64,000 nt of DNA from Escallonia rubra (taxonomy: Eukaryota; Streptophyta; Magnoliopsida; Escalloniales; Escalloniaceae), in the NCBI GenBank assembly GCA_033065855.1, contig JAVXUO010000425.1, positions 741,962-805,961 of the forward strand, in the 5' to 3' direction. Positions 13,497-23,162 of this stretch are shown here, one piece after another; positions within the stretch are counted from its first letter, which is position 1, and every line of letters begins with the position of its first letter. A program made the position numbers and the translations under genes. Below the pieces are notes generated by a model. The model was not told where the DNA came from, searched no databases, and was given only the letters and a program-made list of their open reading frames with translations.

Positions 13497-15483
13497 TTAC
13501 AGCACCAGCTTGAATCCCTTTGACAAGAAATCATCCCTAAGAGAAACAAGGAGCAAAGTGTGAGGGTTCAGCAACTGAATAGTTCAATCATTAATCTCGT
13601 GGTTTGGGCATTAACACGAAGGTCAGTACTCGATGGACTCGGCCTAGAGTATGTTAGACACCATCAAAACATCGTGTATTGGCATTATCTGGTCTGAAAT
13701 AGTTTTTGAATTTCCAAGTGCTCTATCATATCATGGCTGGTGTAAAACAGTGAATTACTTGATCACCTTTTTTCTGCTTGTTGGTACTCCTCGCAAGGAA
13801 TCAGACTTATAGGAATGCAGATAAATGCAGGTGGAATTAAGATTTTCCTATTCTTACGTATAATGCAAATAGTGTACTAAGAAAATCAGCACTAGCTTGC
13901 AAAGCGTAAACTATGGGGTTGGAAAGCAAGCGGAGAATTCTCCAAGCCAAGGGTAGACCTCCTATAACTCTGTTAAAAGTGATGCCTTTTATGTTTGTGA
14001 GGCCAAGGCCTGTTCATGGCAACTCCAAAGGGAATGGGGAATATATATTCTAGTATGGCTTGATTAGTTTCTAGCTGATATTATGAGGGTTTTTGGTTCT
14101 CTCTTTCAGGGATGTATCTCCTTTGTAATCTGTTGGGCATGGCCTTCTCGTAGTGTACTTTTTTGATCTTCCGCTGATACGTGCCTTACCAAGAGAAAGA
14201 TAGAAAGACCAATTGATGAATAAGGGATAGATGTTCAATTGCATCGTCGGGAGAATAAAGCACACATGACACATAAGTAGGAAATGTAATGCTTGCAAGA
14301 TAGGCTATGCAGAGCAGAATAAAGAATTGCAAGATCATAGTAAATGCACTTGAGTACTATTTTACCTCTTCTTCCTGTTCTTGTCTCGCTTTTTCTCTTG
14401 TTCGTGTGGCTTATTGAGCTCATGAATGCTGCCGCTAGGAAGTGAAACAAGGCTTTCTACACAGACCTCTGCAGAAAATGGGGAAGGCAAACCACGAACC
14501 TCAACATTTCTGACAGTCTTCCTTACTAGATCGTACCAAACAAGTCTATTGTCCTCGTAATTCAACAGAACCTCGTTGCGCCCCTTTGAATAAACCAAAG
14601 GCGTTATGTCGATGCAAGGATCAACAACCGATATCAACTTAGTCCAAGACTCCATCACCCCATAATCTTTCATCACCCATATATCCGTACGCATGTCCAT
14701 ATACGCGCCAACTAGACAAAGACACTCCTCCAACACCTCCATTCTCATACCAAGGAAATCCTTGTCCAAGAACTCAGGAAACGGAACCAAGTGAAACGCC
14801 TCAGCGCCAATATCAAACGCAACAATCATCCTAGACTTGTTGGGTGTCCAATTTTGCTTCACAACCGTATGCAGCCGACCTTCCACACTCGCGCCCCAGA
14901 CCCGCTTATACGGTACACAGTAAGGGAAATCCTTAATCCTACGCCACGAATCCGACTTCAAACTATAAACCTTGGCTTCCGAGGTAACCCAATTTTGATT
15001 CTTGTCCCTAAACTCATTTATCCTAATCACTTTATAATCATCACCAGCTACGTCATAGCCAAGTCCATAAGTTTCATGAGTACCCACAGCACCATCTAGG
15101 TACTCAACTGGACAAGTTGGCAAGGCATGATACCTTCGGGTTGAAGGGTTGAACATGGCAATGGTGCTTTTGCGCATCGACAGTAAAATTACGCCATTGC
15201 ACGAACCAAATACATCAGCGATGTTGGAGTTTTCAAACGGGGTGTCAACTTCAGTGGCAGTTTGCAGTGAATCGTGTTCTACGGAGTAAAGGGTGCCTCT
15301 ACCTTCGAATATTAGGGTCAGAATGGAGCTGGTTTTGATGGACCGATCGAGATGCATCTTGATGAACTTCGGGCCGTCGATCAGAGCGCACCACGGCTTT
15401 GAAACGCATCTGGACCGTAGAAGATACTTGACTGGCAATCGAGTGAGTATGTCGGTGATTACATCAGATGGGAGGTCTGGCAT
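13497..15483 (-). CDS. F-box protein, CPR1/CPR30-like (gene 1), two exons
   Basis: Exon 1 is 15483 down to 14366 and exon 2 is 13536 down to 13497, giving 385 residues. The N-terminal F-box (LPSDVITDILTRLPVKYLL...RCVSKPWCALI, residues 4-36) would bind SKP1. Residues of about 90-330 form the F-box-associated domain with FNPSTRRYHALP, GLGYD...DDYKV and VYSLKSDSW. The long reading frame stops right after KNRKKR at AG|GTAAAA, a good splice donor. An acceptor TTAG at 13537-13540 joins it in frame to a 12-residue exon, DDFLSKGFKLVL, which I recall as the usual C-terminus of this family. The product probably selects substrates for an SCF ubiquitin ligase. The Arabidopsis relative CPR1 limits NLR immune receptors, but the target here is unknown. 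The frame is intact. The spliced tail is inferred from sequence. Confidence 0.88.
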
Positions 15484-15714
15484 TGTTGGGGTCTAATGGA
15501 GGTTTAGGGTTTTCAGAAAAGAAATGGAAGGCGAAGAGTGTTTCGTCGATGGGCTGTTAACTATTTCTTTTTTGTTTAAAAAAATATATACTATGTATGG
15601 AGGCGCCAATATCCTGGGCTGAAGGCCCAACATATAGATCGGATAGTAACGGCCCAACACCCTTGCTCCATTGTATTAAAATAGTACTCCAAATATAATA
15701 AAGCTGAGAATATA
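15484..15714. promoter_or_regulatory. Upstream region of F-box gene 1
   Basis: This is the interval between the start codon of the minus-strand F-box gene and the MITE at 15715. It must hold the 5' UTR and proximal promoter, but I see no clear TATA box or defined motif. Confidence 0.3.
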
Positions 15715-16014
15715 GCCCGTACGCTTACCATATTCGTTTTCTGTTTTCATTTTCATGATTTTCATATTCACTTTGAAAATCCGTCCCTGTACTTTTATCA
15801 TTTTCACAAAAAAAAATTTAGCTATTTTTTCTTATATTGGGTTAAGTTTGAGTGAAAAAAGCTGAAAACACCTTTTAGGTGTTTTCAGTTTTTTGTTACT
15901 ATTTAAGTAATTTTATCCAAAACGAAAACAGAAAGTGATAAAAGTACCAAAAAAAGAATCTTTTTCATCATCATTGCTAAAAACAGAAAACGAATATGGT
16001 AAGCGTACGGGGCC
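15715..16014. mobile_element. MITE with near-perfect 30-bp terminal inverted repeats
   Basis: The left end reads GCCCGTACGCTTACCATATT and continues CGTTTTCTGTTTT. The right end read backward is GGCCCCGTACGCTTACCATA and continues the same way, so about 30 bases match almost perfectly. The element is 300 bp, AT-rich inside, with a second inner inverted repeat around CACCTTTTAGGTGTTTTCAG (about 15870-15890). No clear target duplication is visible, so I do not assign a superfamily. Confidence 0.7.
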
Positions 16015-16176
16015 TAGATTTCTCTTTTTTACTTGGCATATATGTCATTATTTTAGTTGACGTTCAACTAATTAAATGACTTTTACTTTTTTTTTCTCTT
16101 TTTCATGTAAAAAATATCCCACTTAAACAATCAATTCTTGATATCATGTCAAAATACACACCCCCTCTCTCTCTCT

Positions 16177-16212
<36 letters not shown>

Positions 16213-16215
<3 letters not shown>

Positions 16216-16345
16216 AGCTGATCCGTTGCTAGCGCTAGCAGAGTTGCTAGCGCTGTTTTGCCGTCCGCTATATAATATAGCGGACGATAATTTACGTCCG
16301 CTACATTATATAGCGGACCTGCTAGCGCTAGCAATGAATCACGAT

Positions 16346-16347
<2 letters not shown>
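16213..16347. mobile_element. (TA)n-embedded palindromic mini-element, copy 2
   Basis: It has the same structure as copy 1: GGGAGCTGATCCGTTGCTAG at one end, GCTAGCAATGAATCACGATCC at the other, 135 bp long. Two inner near-palindromes, GTCCGCTATATAATATAGCG+GAC and GTCCGCTACATTATATAGCG+GAC, are each 23 bases. It is bounded by (TA)n at about 16180-16212 and 16348-16420. Confidence 0.78.
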
Positions 16348-16420
<73 letters not shown>

Positions 16421-16422
<2 letters not shown>

Positions 16423-16554
16423 GTCGTGATTCATTGCTAGCGCTAGCAGGTCCGCTATATAATGTAGCGGACATAAATTATCGTCCGCTACATTATATAG
16501 CAGACGGCAAAACAGCGCTAGCAACTCTGCTAGCGCTAGCAACGGATCAGCTCC
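16421..16554. mobile_element. (TA)n-embedded palindromic mini-element, copy 3 (inverted)
   Basis: This is the reverse complement of copy 2 with few differences. It starts GGGTCGTGATTCATTGCTAG and ends CAACGGATCAGCTCC. Copies 2 and 3 face each other across about 70 bases of pure (TA)n, so 16190-16575 is itself one large inverted repeat that could fold back as a whole. Confidence 0.78.
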
Positions 16555-16575
16555 ATATATATATATATATATATA

Positions 16576-17619
16576 GGGAGCTGATCCCTTGACAGCGCTG
16601 GCAAAATAGGACATCTTGCCAGCGCGATCTGGCCGTCCACGCGCGATCTGTGGACGGTCCAGATCTTTTTTTTACGTTTTTTTTAAGTCCGTCCGCTACA
16701 TTATGTAGCGGACGATCTTTTGACAAAAATACCCCTGATCCCCGAAGTATCATGTCCGTCCGCCACATAATGTGGCGGACAATCCAAACCCATTTCCTTT
16801 CTCTGTCCGACAGCCCTGTGAGAACCCATTTCCTTTCTCTGTAGCTGCTCCTTCATCTCTCTCTTCTATAGAGTGAGGGAATTTGACAGATGGTTTGCCA
16901 TTTACTGTCATTCTTAATCTATTTGCTTGATTTTGGTTCAATTCAGAAAGGATTGGTAAGAATTGAAACTCTTTAGGGTTAATACTTGCCTTAGAAACTC
17001 TGTAATGTGTATTGTCCAACCTGATTAGGCAACTGCTGGCACATGTTTCTACTGAAGGGTTTGCGGCAATGGACTGTGTTTTCTGCCATCTCCATTTAAG
17101 CCATTTAAGTAGTTTCTTTGACCCCGCTGTTTGTGTTTCAGATACATTATGAAGGGTTTGCGGCAATGGACTGTGTTGTTTGCACCTGGAAATGAAGGAG
17201 AGGCAGCGCTGGCGAGTTGCAGAGGATGCCCGAGTTGCGAGAGAGTGGCACCTTGTCTCACAGCGCATGAATACGCCCCTCAACAGGGACGCCAAATCCT
17301 GCTTAGAGAGGAAGAAGCGAGAGAGAGAGAGAGAGACAGAGAGAGATGAAGGAGCAGCTACAGAAAGAAAAGAAATTGGTTTGGATTGTCCGCCACATTA
17401 TGTGGCGGACGAACATGAAACTGTGCCTTTAAAATACAGCGTACTACGTTCGGGGATCAGGGGTATTTTTGTCAAACGATCGTCCGCTACATAATGTAGC
17501 GGACGGACTTAAAAAAAACGTAAAAAAAATATCTGGACCGTCCACAGATCGCGCGTGGACGGCCAGATCGCGCTGGCAAGAGGTTATATTTTGCCAGCGC
17601 TGTCAAGGGATCAGCTCCC
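16576..17619. mobile_element. Large (TA)n-embedded element with about 230-bp inverted repeats
   Basis: It starts GGGAGCTGATCCCTTGACAG and ends CTGTCAAGGGATCAGCTCCC, and the two ends stay complementary for roughly 230 bases (16576-16800 against 17385-17619). The arms carry the palindromes GTCCGCTACATTATGTAGCG+GAC and GTCCGCCACATAATGTGGCG+GAC and the hairpin CCGTCCAC...GTGGACGG. The terminal GGGAGCTGATCC and the GTCCGCTA hairpins link it to the 135-bp copies. The centre (about 16820-17380) is different DNA, with GAAGGGTTTGCGGCAATGGA repeated at 17055 and 17152, and may be captured host sequence. The 181-codon minus-strand frame here has no domain I recognise. Confidence 0.72.
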
Positions 17620-17849
17620 TATATATATATATATATCTGGCATTAAAATCTTGAAAATTTCCTAGATTTTAAACAAGTCCTATAATTTTTTTCTTATATG
17701 TTAAAGGCATATTAACTTGGATGAGTAACGTGCGAGCCATAGCACTAAGATGACAATGTTTGCGTTCATCAACACCATTTTGCAAAATTGGATTCCATGA
17801 GTAGTAAGGAAGGATTTAAAAGTGGAATTTTCGTACTCTCGACCACAGT

Positions 17850-18900
17850 CACTGAAACGTTTTAATTTTGGTCGAGAATAAGAAGCTCCTCACTTCAATT
17901 TTGGTCAAGAAATAGCGGAATGCCGAGTGGCAGAACATATCCGACAAACAATAACCCATCGCTGGGTTGACGGCAGGAACGAAGAGCCAATAGGATGACC
18001 AAGAACAGGAATCGGAAGCAAGCCGCGACCACCACCTGCGTATGAAGTTGCGGGAGGTCCAAACCGAAAAGAAGAGCAAGAACCTGAACGAGTATCAAAC
18101 CGATTACCAACACAATGCCCACCAAATTTTCGTGTAATCTGGACGTCAAGTGCTTTTCTGTGATCATCGGAGACACGGCTAGCAAACCGACATCCGTGGG
18201 GGCTACGACCGCCACCAGAATGACGTCCAAAGGCGCAGCCATGGCCACGCTGATCAGCAATAAAGGCAGCAGGAGTGCACCATGAAGGTTGCCATGAAGC
18301 TACTTAAGACGTTGCTCTTGATCGAGCAACTTGGTGCGGAGGTCATTAAAGGAGAGAATGGAATTAGAGTTGGTGCGGAGGTTATATTCCGATGAAAGAC
18401 TGGCAAGAGCATAGATTACAATATTGTAATATGATACTGATGAGTTAGTCACCGCTAAGGAATTAACAAGAGCCATAAGAGAGCGAAGTGGCCGTTAGCT
18501 GAGTACCTTTCTTAGAAGATTGTAACTGCAATTTCAATTGGAGTTCTTTTGCAGTAGACTGGTCCAGAAAACACCGCTCAACGGTTAGCCAAACGTCAAG
18601 AGAGGAAGAGAGGTCATGAACTTTCTGTAGGATGTCCCTGGTTAAGGTAGCATTGAGCCATAAACGAAGACTTTGATCAGCACGAACCCCAGCAATGTAG
18701 GCAGGATTTTTGATAATAACTTGACCATTGGCATCACTGATGAACTGAGAGGGGCATGGAAACGAGCCATCAACAAAACCTAAAAGAACATGACTGATCA
18801 AGACAGGAGGAATTTGAGATTTCCATAAGATGGAATTATCTGCATCCAGTCTAAGAGACAGAAGGTGCGTGATATTGGGAGCAACTGGCATGGGAGAAGG
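17850..18900 (-). mobile_element. Broken Copia gag fossil
   Basis: A minus-strand frame (about 18891 to 18463) reads as a Copia Gag of the type found in many plant retroelements: SILWKSQIPPVL, LLGFVDGSFPCPSQF, NPAYIAGVRADQSLRLWLNA and STAKELQLKLQLQSSKKGTQ. Continuing downstream to about 17850 there are traces of the region usually carrying the zinc knuckle. No LTR, protease, integrase or reverse transcriptase is seen. It is a truncated, inactive remnant with several breaks. Confidence 0.78.
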
Positions 18901-19275
18901 GGAGAAGACAACGGCCGGTGATGATGAGGAAGCTGACGCATTATTCGAAAAGAAAGAAAGGGGAGTATGAAGAGGAGATTGGTAACCCTGAGGGGAACCG
19001 TAAAAGGCTGTGGTGGAGTGGGAGTAATCTGATGGGTTGAGGGCCGAAGGAAGAGCTGCACCCAGAATCCGACGCCATTGTTACTCGTATTTTTTTGAAA
19101 TCGACGCATTGACGCATTTGCATCCCAATCATATATTTTCGAAATCAATGCATTGACGCAATTGCATCCGCACCCGTGCCTGCTCTGCGAATTTGTCACT
19201 TAAATTCGGACCCCAATGCCCGCATGCAACCAGCATGTCCTACTTTGGTAGTAAAATAGCAATCTCATTATTAAA
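18901..19275. other. Spacer before the duplicated F-box units
   Basis: A phrase TCGACGCATTGACGCATTTG and a variant ATCAATGCATTGACGCAATT lie about 60 bases apart near 19100-19165, a short decayed direct repeat. I see no gene. The first duplicated unit starts at about 19276. Confidence 0.35.
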
Positions 19276-20953
19276 GAGGAATGTTCACATGCAACTTTTC
19301 AAGATAGCCATATCGATAGATTCCAGTTGTGATGGTTATTCACAACATTTTTTCCTTTCTGATCATCTTGATCATAAACTGGAAGAAATCTAATGGCGTT
19401 ATCTGACAAGTGATAAGCAATGACAAGTTCAGAAACATTTGAGAGCAGTCACATTTCTTTGACTTGAATTTCTAAAACCCAGATACATCTGCATCTAGCG
19501 AAACAAACCTTTCGCAATGTAATTGTGATGTCCAATAAAACGAAAGAAAATCCGATACTCAATGGCAAAATGGGTGAAATCATACTCCCGAGGAATCAAA
19601 TGGAAACTAAAGGAAGGTATTTTTGACATTCCATTAGCAAGAGTCGATGTCTGATTAATCCATGTACATGCTAACAAAAGAAGCATTAGGCTACAATTGA
19701 ATGGACAGATTAAAAGGATTGGCTGTGAACGTACTAATGAAGGATGTATACTTGGGATTCAAACTGATGATCGAGGAAGGTGTGATTAGAGAGAGCAAAT
19801 GGAATAGCCAAAGCCAGATGCCACTCACTACTCAACAAAGGCACAAACTACCCCCATGGAAAGCATATCAAAATTACAAACAGGCATTACAGAGCTATCA
19901 ATTCATTCCACAATTCAACCCACCATCAGTTTTACAGATGCTGGAGATCATGAGCCTTGTCACAGGTGGAGGATATCCGGAAAGTGAAACGGAGAAGAGG
20001 TTTTGCGTGTCTTTGTGTGGGGTAGGAATGATAAAAGGAGATGAACAGAGATTTTAGGAGATGAAAAATGTCCCTAGCCCATGGCCTAGTATCGGGCGGG
20101 ACAAATGACCCGTCACATTAATCGATACTTGGGAGCAACTTATACTGTCACTTTGGGTCCATCCTATCGTCAAGACCTTCAAATTTTGGTACTTGTCAAA
20201 CAGCACTGATCCAGAAAATCCTTACATGAGAACCAGACTCAGAAACTCCTTATAGAATTGCAAAAGAACGAAGGCCACGCTTGGGAAACCCAATCTGATA
20301 CGACAGAAAAGGCAGAAAGGACCAATCTCAAGTAGCAATTAACTCTCTAATTTCCTCAATCTTTAAAAGATTCATTAGAGTAAACGAAAATTATAGCAGG
20401 TTATCATGACTGCCACTGAAATGAAATGCTACAAAATCCAAAACAGAGTGGTTAAGTGCCTTCAGCCTGGTTAATCAAAGACCAATCTGCTATAAAGTTT
20501 CTCAACAAGCTACAACTTTTCACTTCCGACGTAATTCCCATAACATGAGAACAGCCAAAAAAGATGTAAGAACAGCACATTACAGGTAGAGATCTTCAAA
20601 ATCTTTTTGCTACAAAAAATGAACATCAGCAAAAACTTTCACAATATCGCCTTACTACGGGGAGGAAAAATTACTGCGATCATCTATTTATTGAGAATAA
20701 CATCAAACCATGCTCTACTCCTCCCAATCCAATGAAGCCCATACCCTAAGAACATAAAACAGACTGTCGGCACCTTGAAATCAGTCGGAAAAGTTCAAAT
20801 CACATTGTCCATATATACTAATACTCGTAGCATATGAAGTTGAATGTGCCCAAAGAGAGAACCAAACACAGAAAGATTACACCTAGTAGGTGTTAATGAG
20901 ATTTCAGACCCACCTCTTTACTCCAATATTTTGTCCGTGCTGCTCCTTGCAAG

Positions 20954-23162
20954 TTACAGCACTAATTTGAATCCCATTGACAGGAACTCATTCATGATAG
21001 AAACAAGGACCAACGGGTGCGCACCAAGTCAAGTAGAAAAATGGGGATGCCAATTTTATTTAATTTGTTCGCTAAATTCTAACACTCCAATGGCATTAAG
21101 TATTGTGATCCAAGCATTTTAAAGACACAAGACATTCTTCTAAAATACCTGGATCCACCTCATCTGAAATTTAGAATTTGAAACGTTAGAAATAATGGTT
21201 GCAGAACCTTAGCTATTGGATTGGGAACTAACAGCAAATAACTTAAAAGCAGTTTCATGATTCTAGGCAAGCACAAAATTTGTTGTTCTCAACTTGGGAT
21301 ACTAACATATAAGCGTTGAACAAAAAAAAGGCTAGAATAGTAAAATGTGAGCAAATGTAGTGATAAGCAACATACAGAAACCATAATAGAAACTAGCAAA
21401 GATACGAGGAGATAGTGTTCTACCTCTTCTTCTTCTTCTTCACATTGGTTTTCTCTTCTTCCTGCTGCTTCTTGATCTCACCAATTTTGCCTTCTTGTCC
21501 TTGCTGCTTCTTAATCTCACTAATTTTGCCTTCTTGCCCCTGCAGCTTCTTTATCTCACCAATTTGGCCTTCTTCTCCCTGCTGCTTCTTTATCTCACTA
21601 ATTTTGCCTCCTTGCCCCTGCTGCATCTTGATCTCACCAATTTTGCCTTCTTCTCCCTGCTGCTTCTTTATCTCACTAATTTTGCCTCCTTCTTGCCCCT
21701 GCTGCTTCTTGATCTCACCAATTTTGCCTTCTTCTCCCTGCTGCTTCTTGATCTCACCAATTTTGCCTTCTTCTCCCTGCTGCTTCTTAATCTCACTAAT
21801 TTTGCCTTCTTGGCCCTGCAGCTTCTCGATCTCAGCAATTTTGCCTTCTTCTCCCTGCTGCTTCTTTATCTCACTAATTTTGCCTCCTTGCCCCTGCTGC
21901 TTCTTGATCTCACCAATTTTGGCTTCTTCCCCTTGCTGCTTAATGATCTCATCAACTTTGCCTTCTTGACCCAGCTGCTTCTTGATCTCACAAATTTTGC
22001 CTTCTTCTCCCTGCTGCTTCTTGATGTCACCAAATTTTCCTTCTTGCTCCCGCTGTTTCTTTCTATTAGCAGTTTCCCCATCACTATCAAGCGGAACAAG
22101 GCTTCCTACACAAGTTCCTGCACAATAAAAACGAGAAAGGCCCCGAACCGAGGCCTTCCTAACAGTTTGCTTCTCCAAGTCATACCAAAAAAGCGTAATT
22201 CCTTTTTGATACAAAACCTCTTTCCCATCGGTCGAATAAGCTATAGGTGCCAGAGTAACATAATCCTTAACCATAGGCGGTGCAAGCGTCACCAATTTGA
22301 CCCAAGACTCCTTCACCCCATATTCCTTCATCACCCACACATCAACACGATATTCAAAGTAAAAGACAGTCAAACACAAGCACCCGCCCAAAACATCCGC
22401 AATCATGCCAAGCCAATTCTTCTCCTCATAATCAGGCTTTGTTACCGTTCGATACTCCTCAGTACCAAGATCAAACGCAACAATCTCCCTACCAAGCGGC
22501 AAATTCTCCCTCCCAAATGCCACGACCATATGAACCGCACCCTTAACATGCACACCATTTACACTTTTATAAGGTAGGATATAAGGAAAATCCCTCAAAC
22601 ATTTCCACGAGTTCGATTTCAAACTATAAACCCTAGTTTCAGATTTAATCCACTTATCATCTCCGTCTCTAAATTCAATTACAAGAAACACTTTGTAATC
22701 ATCACAAACAGGATCATATCCAAAGCCATAACATATGAAAGTGGACTCCAAATATCCCGGGTCTGGAATTAGCGGGTTTGGCAACTTCTTGTACTTTCTA
22801 GTTGATGGGTTGAACAAAAAAATTTCGTCTCTGCCTGTTTCTAAGAGAAGCAAGCCGTTGCACGAGCCCGACAACGTAAACCTAGCGTCAAATTCAACTT
22901 TGAGTTGAACGACGCAATCAAGTGAAGCGACCTTGGCAGAGTAGAAATTACCCGATTCGCCTCTGAGGATTAGGTGAAGGTTGGCGCCGGTGGCTACAGA
23001 CCGATTGAGATGTTCCTTGATGAATTCTGGACTGTCGATCACCGCGCCCCACCGCTTCGAAACGCACCGGAATTGCATGAGGAACTTCGCCGGCAGCCGG
23101 GTAAGGATGTTTCTGATTATGTCCGCTGGGAGGTTCAGGTCTTCCGCCGGTTGAGGATCCAT
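20954..23162 (-). CDS. F-box protein, CPR1/CPR30-like, with 15-unit repeat tail (gene 2)
   Basis: The main exon runs from ATG at 23162 to 21424. An in-frame ATG at 23237 would add 25 residues, but the inner one sits just before the F-box and is shared with gene 3. About 580 residues: F-box (LPADIIRNILTRLPAKFLM...RCVSKRWGAVI), F-box-associated domain (FNPSTRKYKKLP, GYDPVCDDYKV, SLKSNSWKCL), then 15 tandem 13-residue units of the KKQQGEEGKIGEI type (one of 14) and a lysine-rich end. That tail is highly charged and probably helical. The donor AG|GTAGAA is present, and a 40-bp final exon encoding FLSMGFKLVL survives at 20954-20993, but its acceptor reads CAT instead of CAG at 20994. Splicing to the family tail is therefore probably lost, leaving a stop straight after KKKKKR or a shifted end. 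It is likely an SCF adaptor of unknown target. Confidence 0.82.
21474..22061 (-). repeat. Coding minisatellite in F-box gene 2, 39-bp period, 15 units
   Basis: Fifteen in-frame units encode variants of KKQQGEEGKIGEI. One unit carries an extra glycine codon. Two alternating sub-types (GEEGKIGEI and GQEGKISEI or GQGGKISEI) suggest that pairs of units were duplicated together. On the opposite strand the array reads as a long leucine-rich open frame, which is an artefact of the repeat. Confidence 0.93.

Noticed and set aside
19495-19686. A 63-codon minus-strand frame preserved in both F-box units (also 24831-25022)
   Set aside because: About 5 of the 8 base differences between the copies change an amino acid, so there is no sign of purifying selection, and no domain is recognised. 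Preservation is explained by recent duplication.
19701-20057. A 118-codon plus-strand frame beginning MDRLKGLAVNVLMKDVYLGF
   Set aside because: The matching interval in unit 2 (about 25037-25395) has deletions that break it, and no family match is apparent.
21495-22577. A 360-codon plus-strand open frame rich in leucine (LLLLYLTNFA repeats), and similar ones at 21415-21969 and 26841-27650
   Set aside because: These are the antisense of the in-frame 39-bp minisatellite and adjoining coding sequence of F-box genes 2 and 3. A 39-bp period keeps all frames open, and the leucine pattern follows the repeat.
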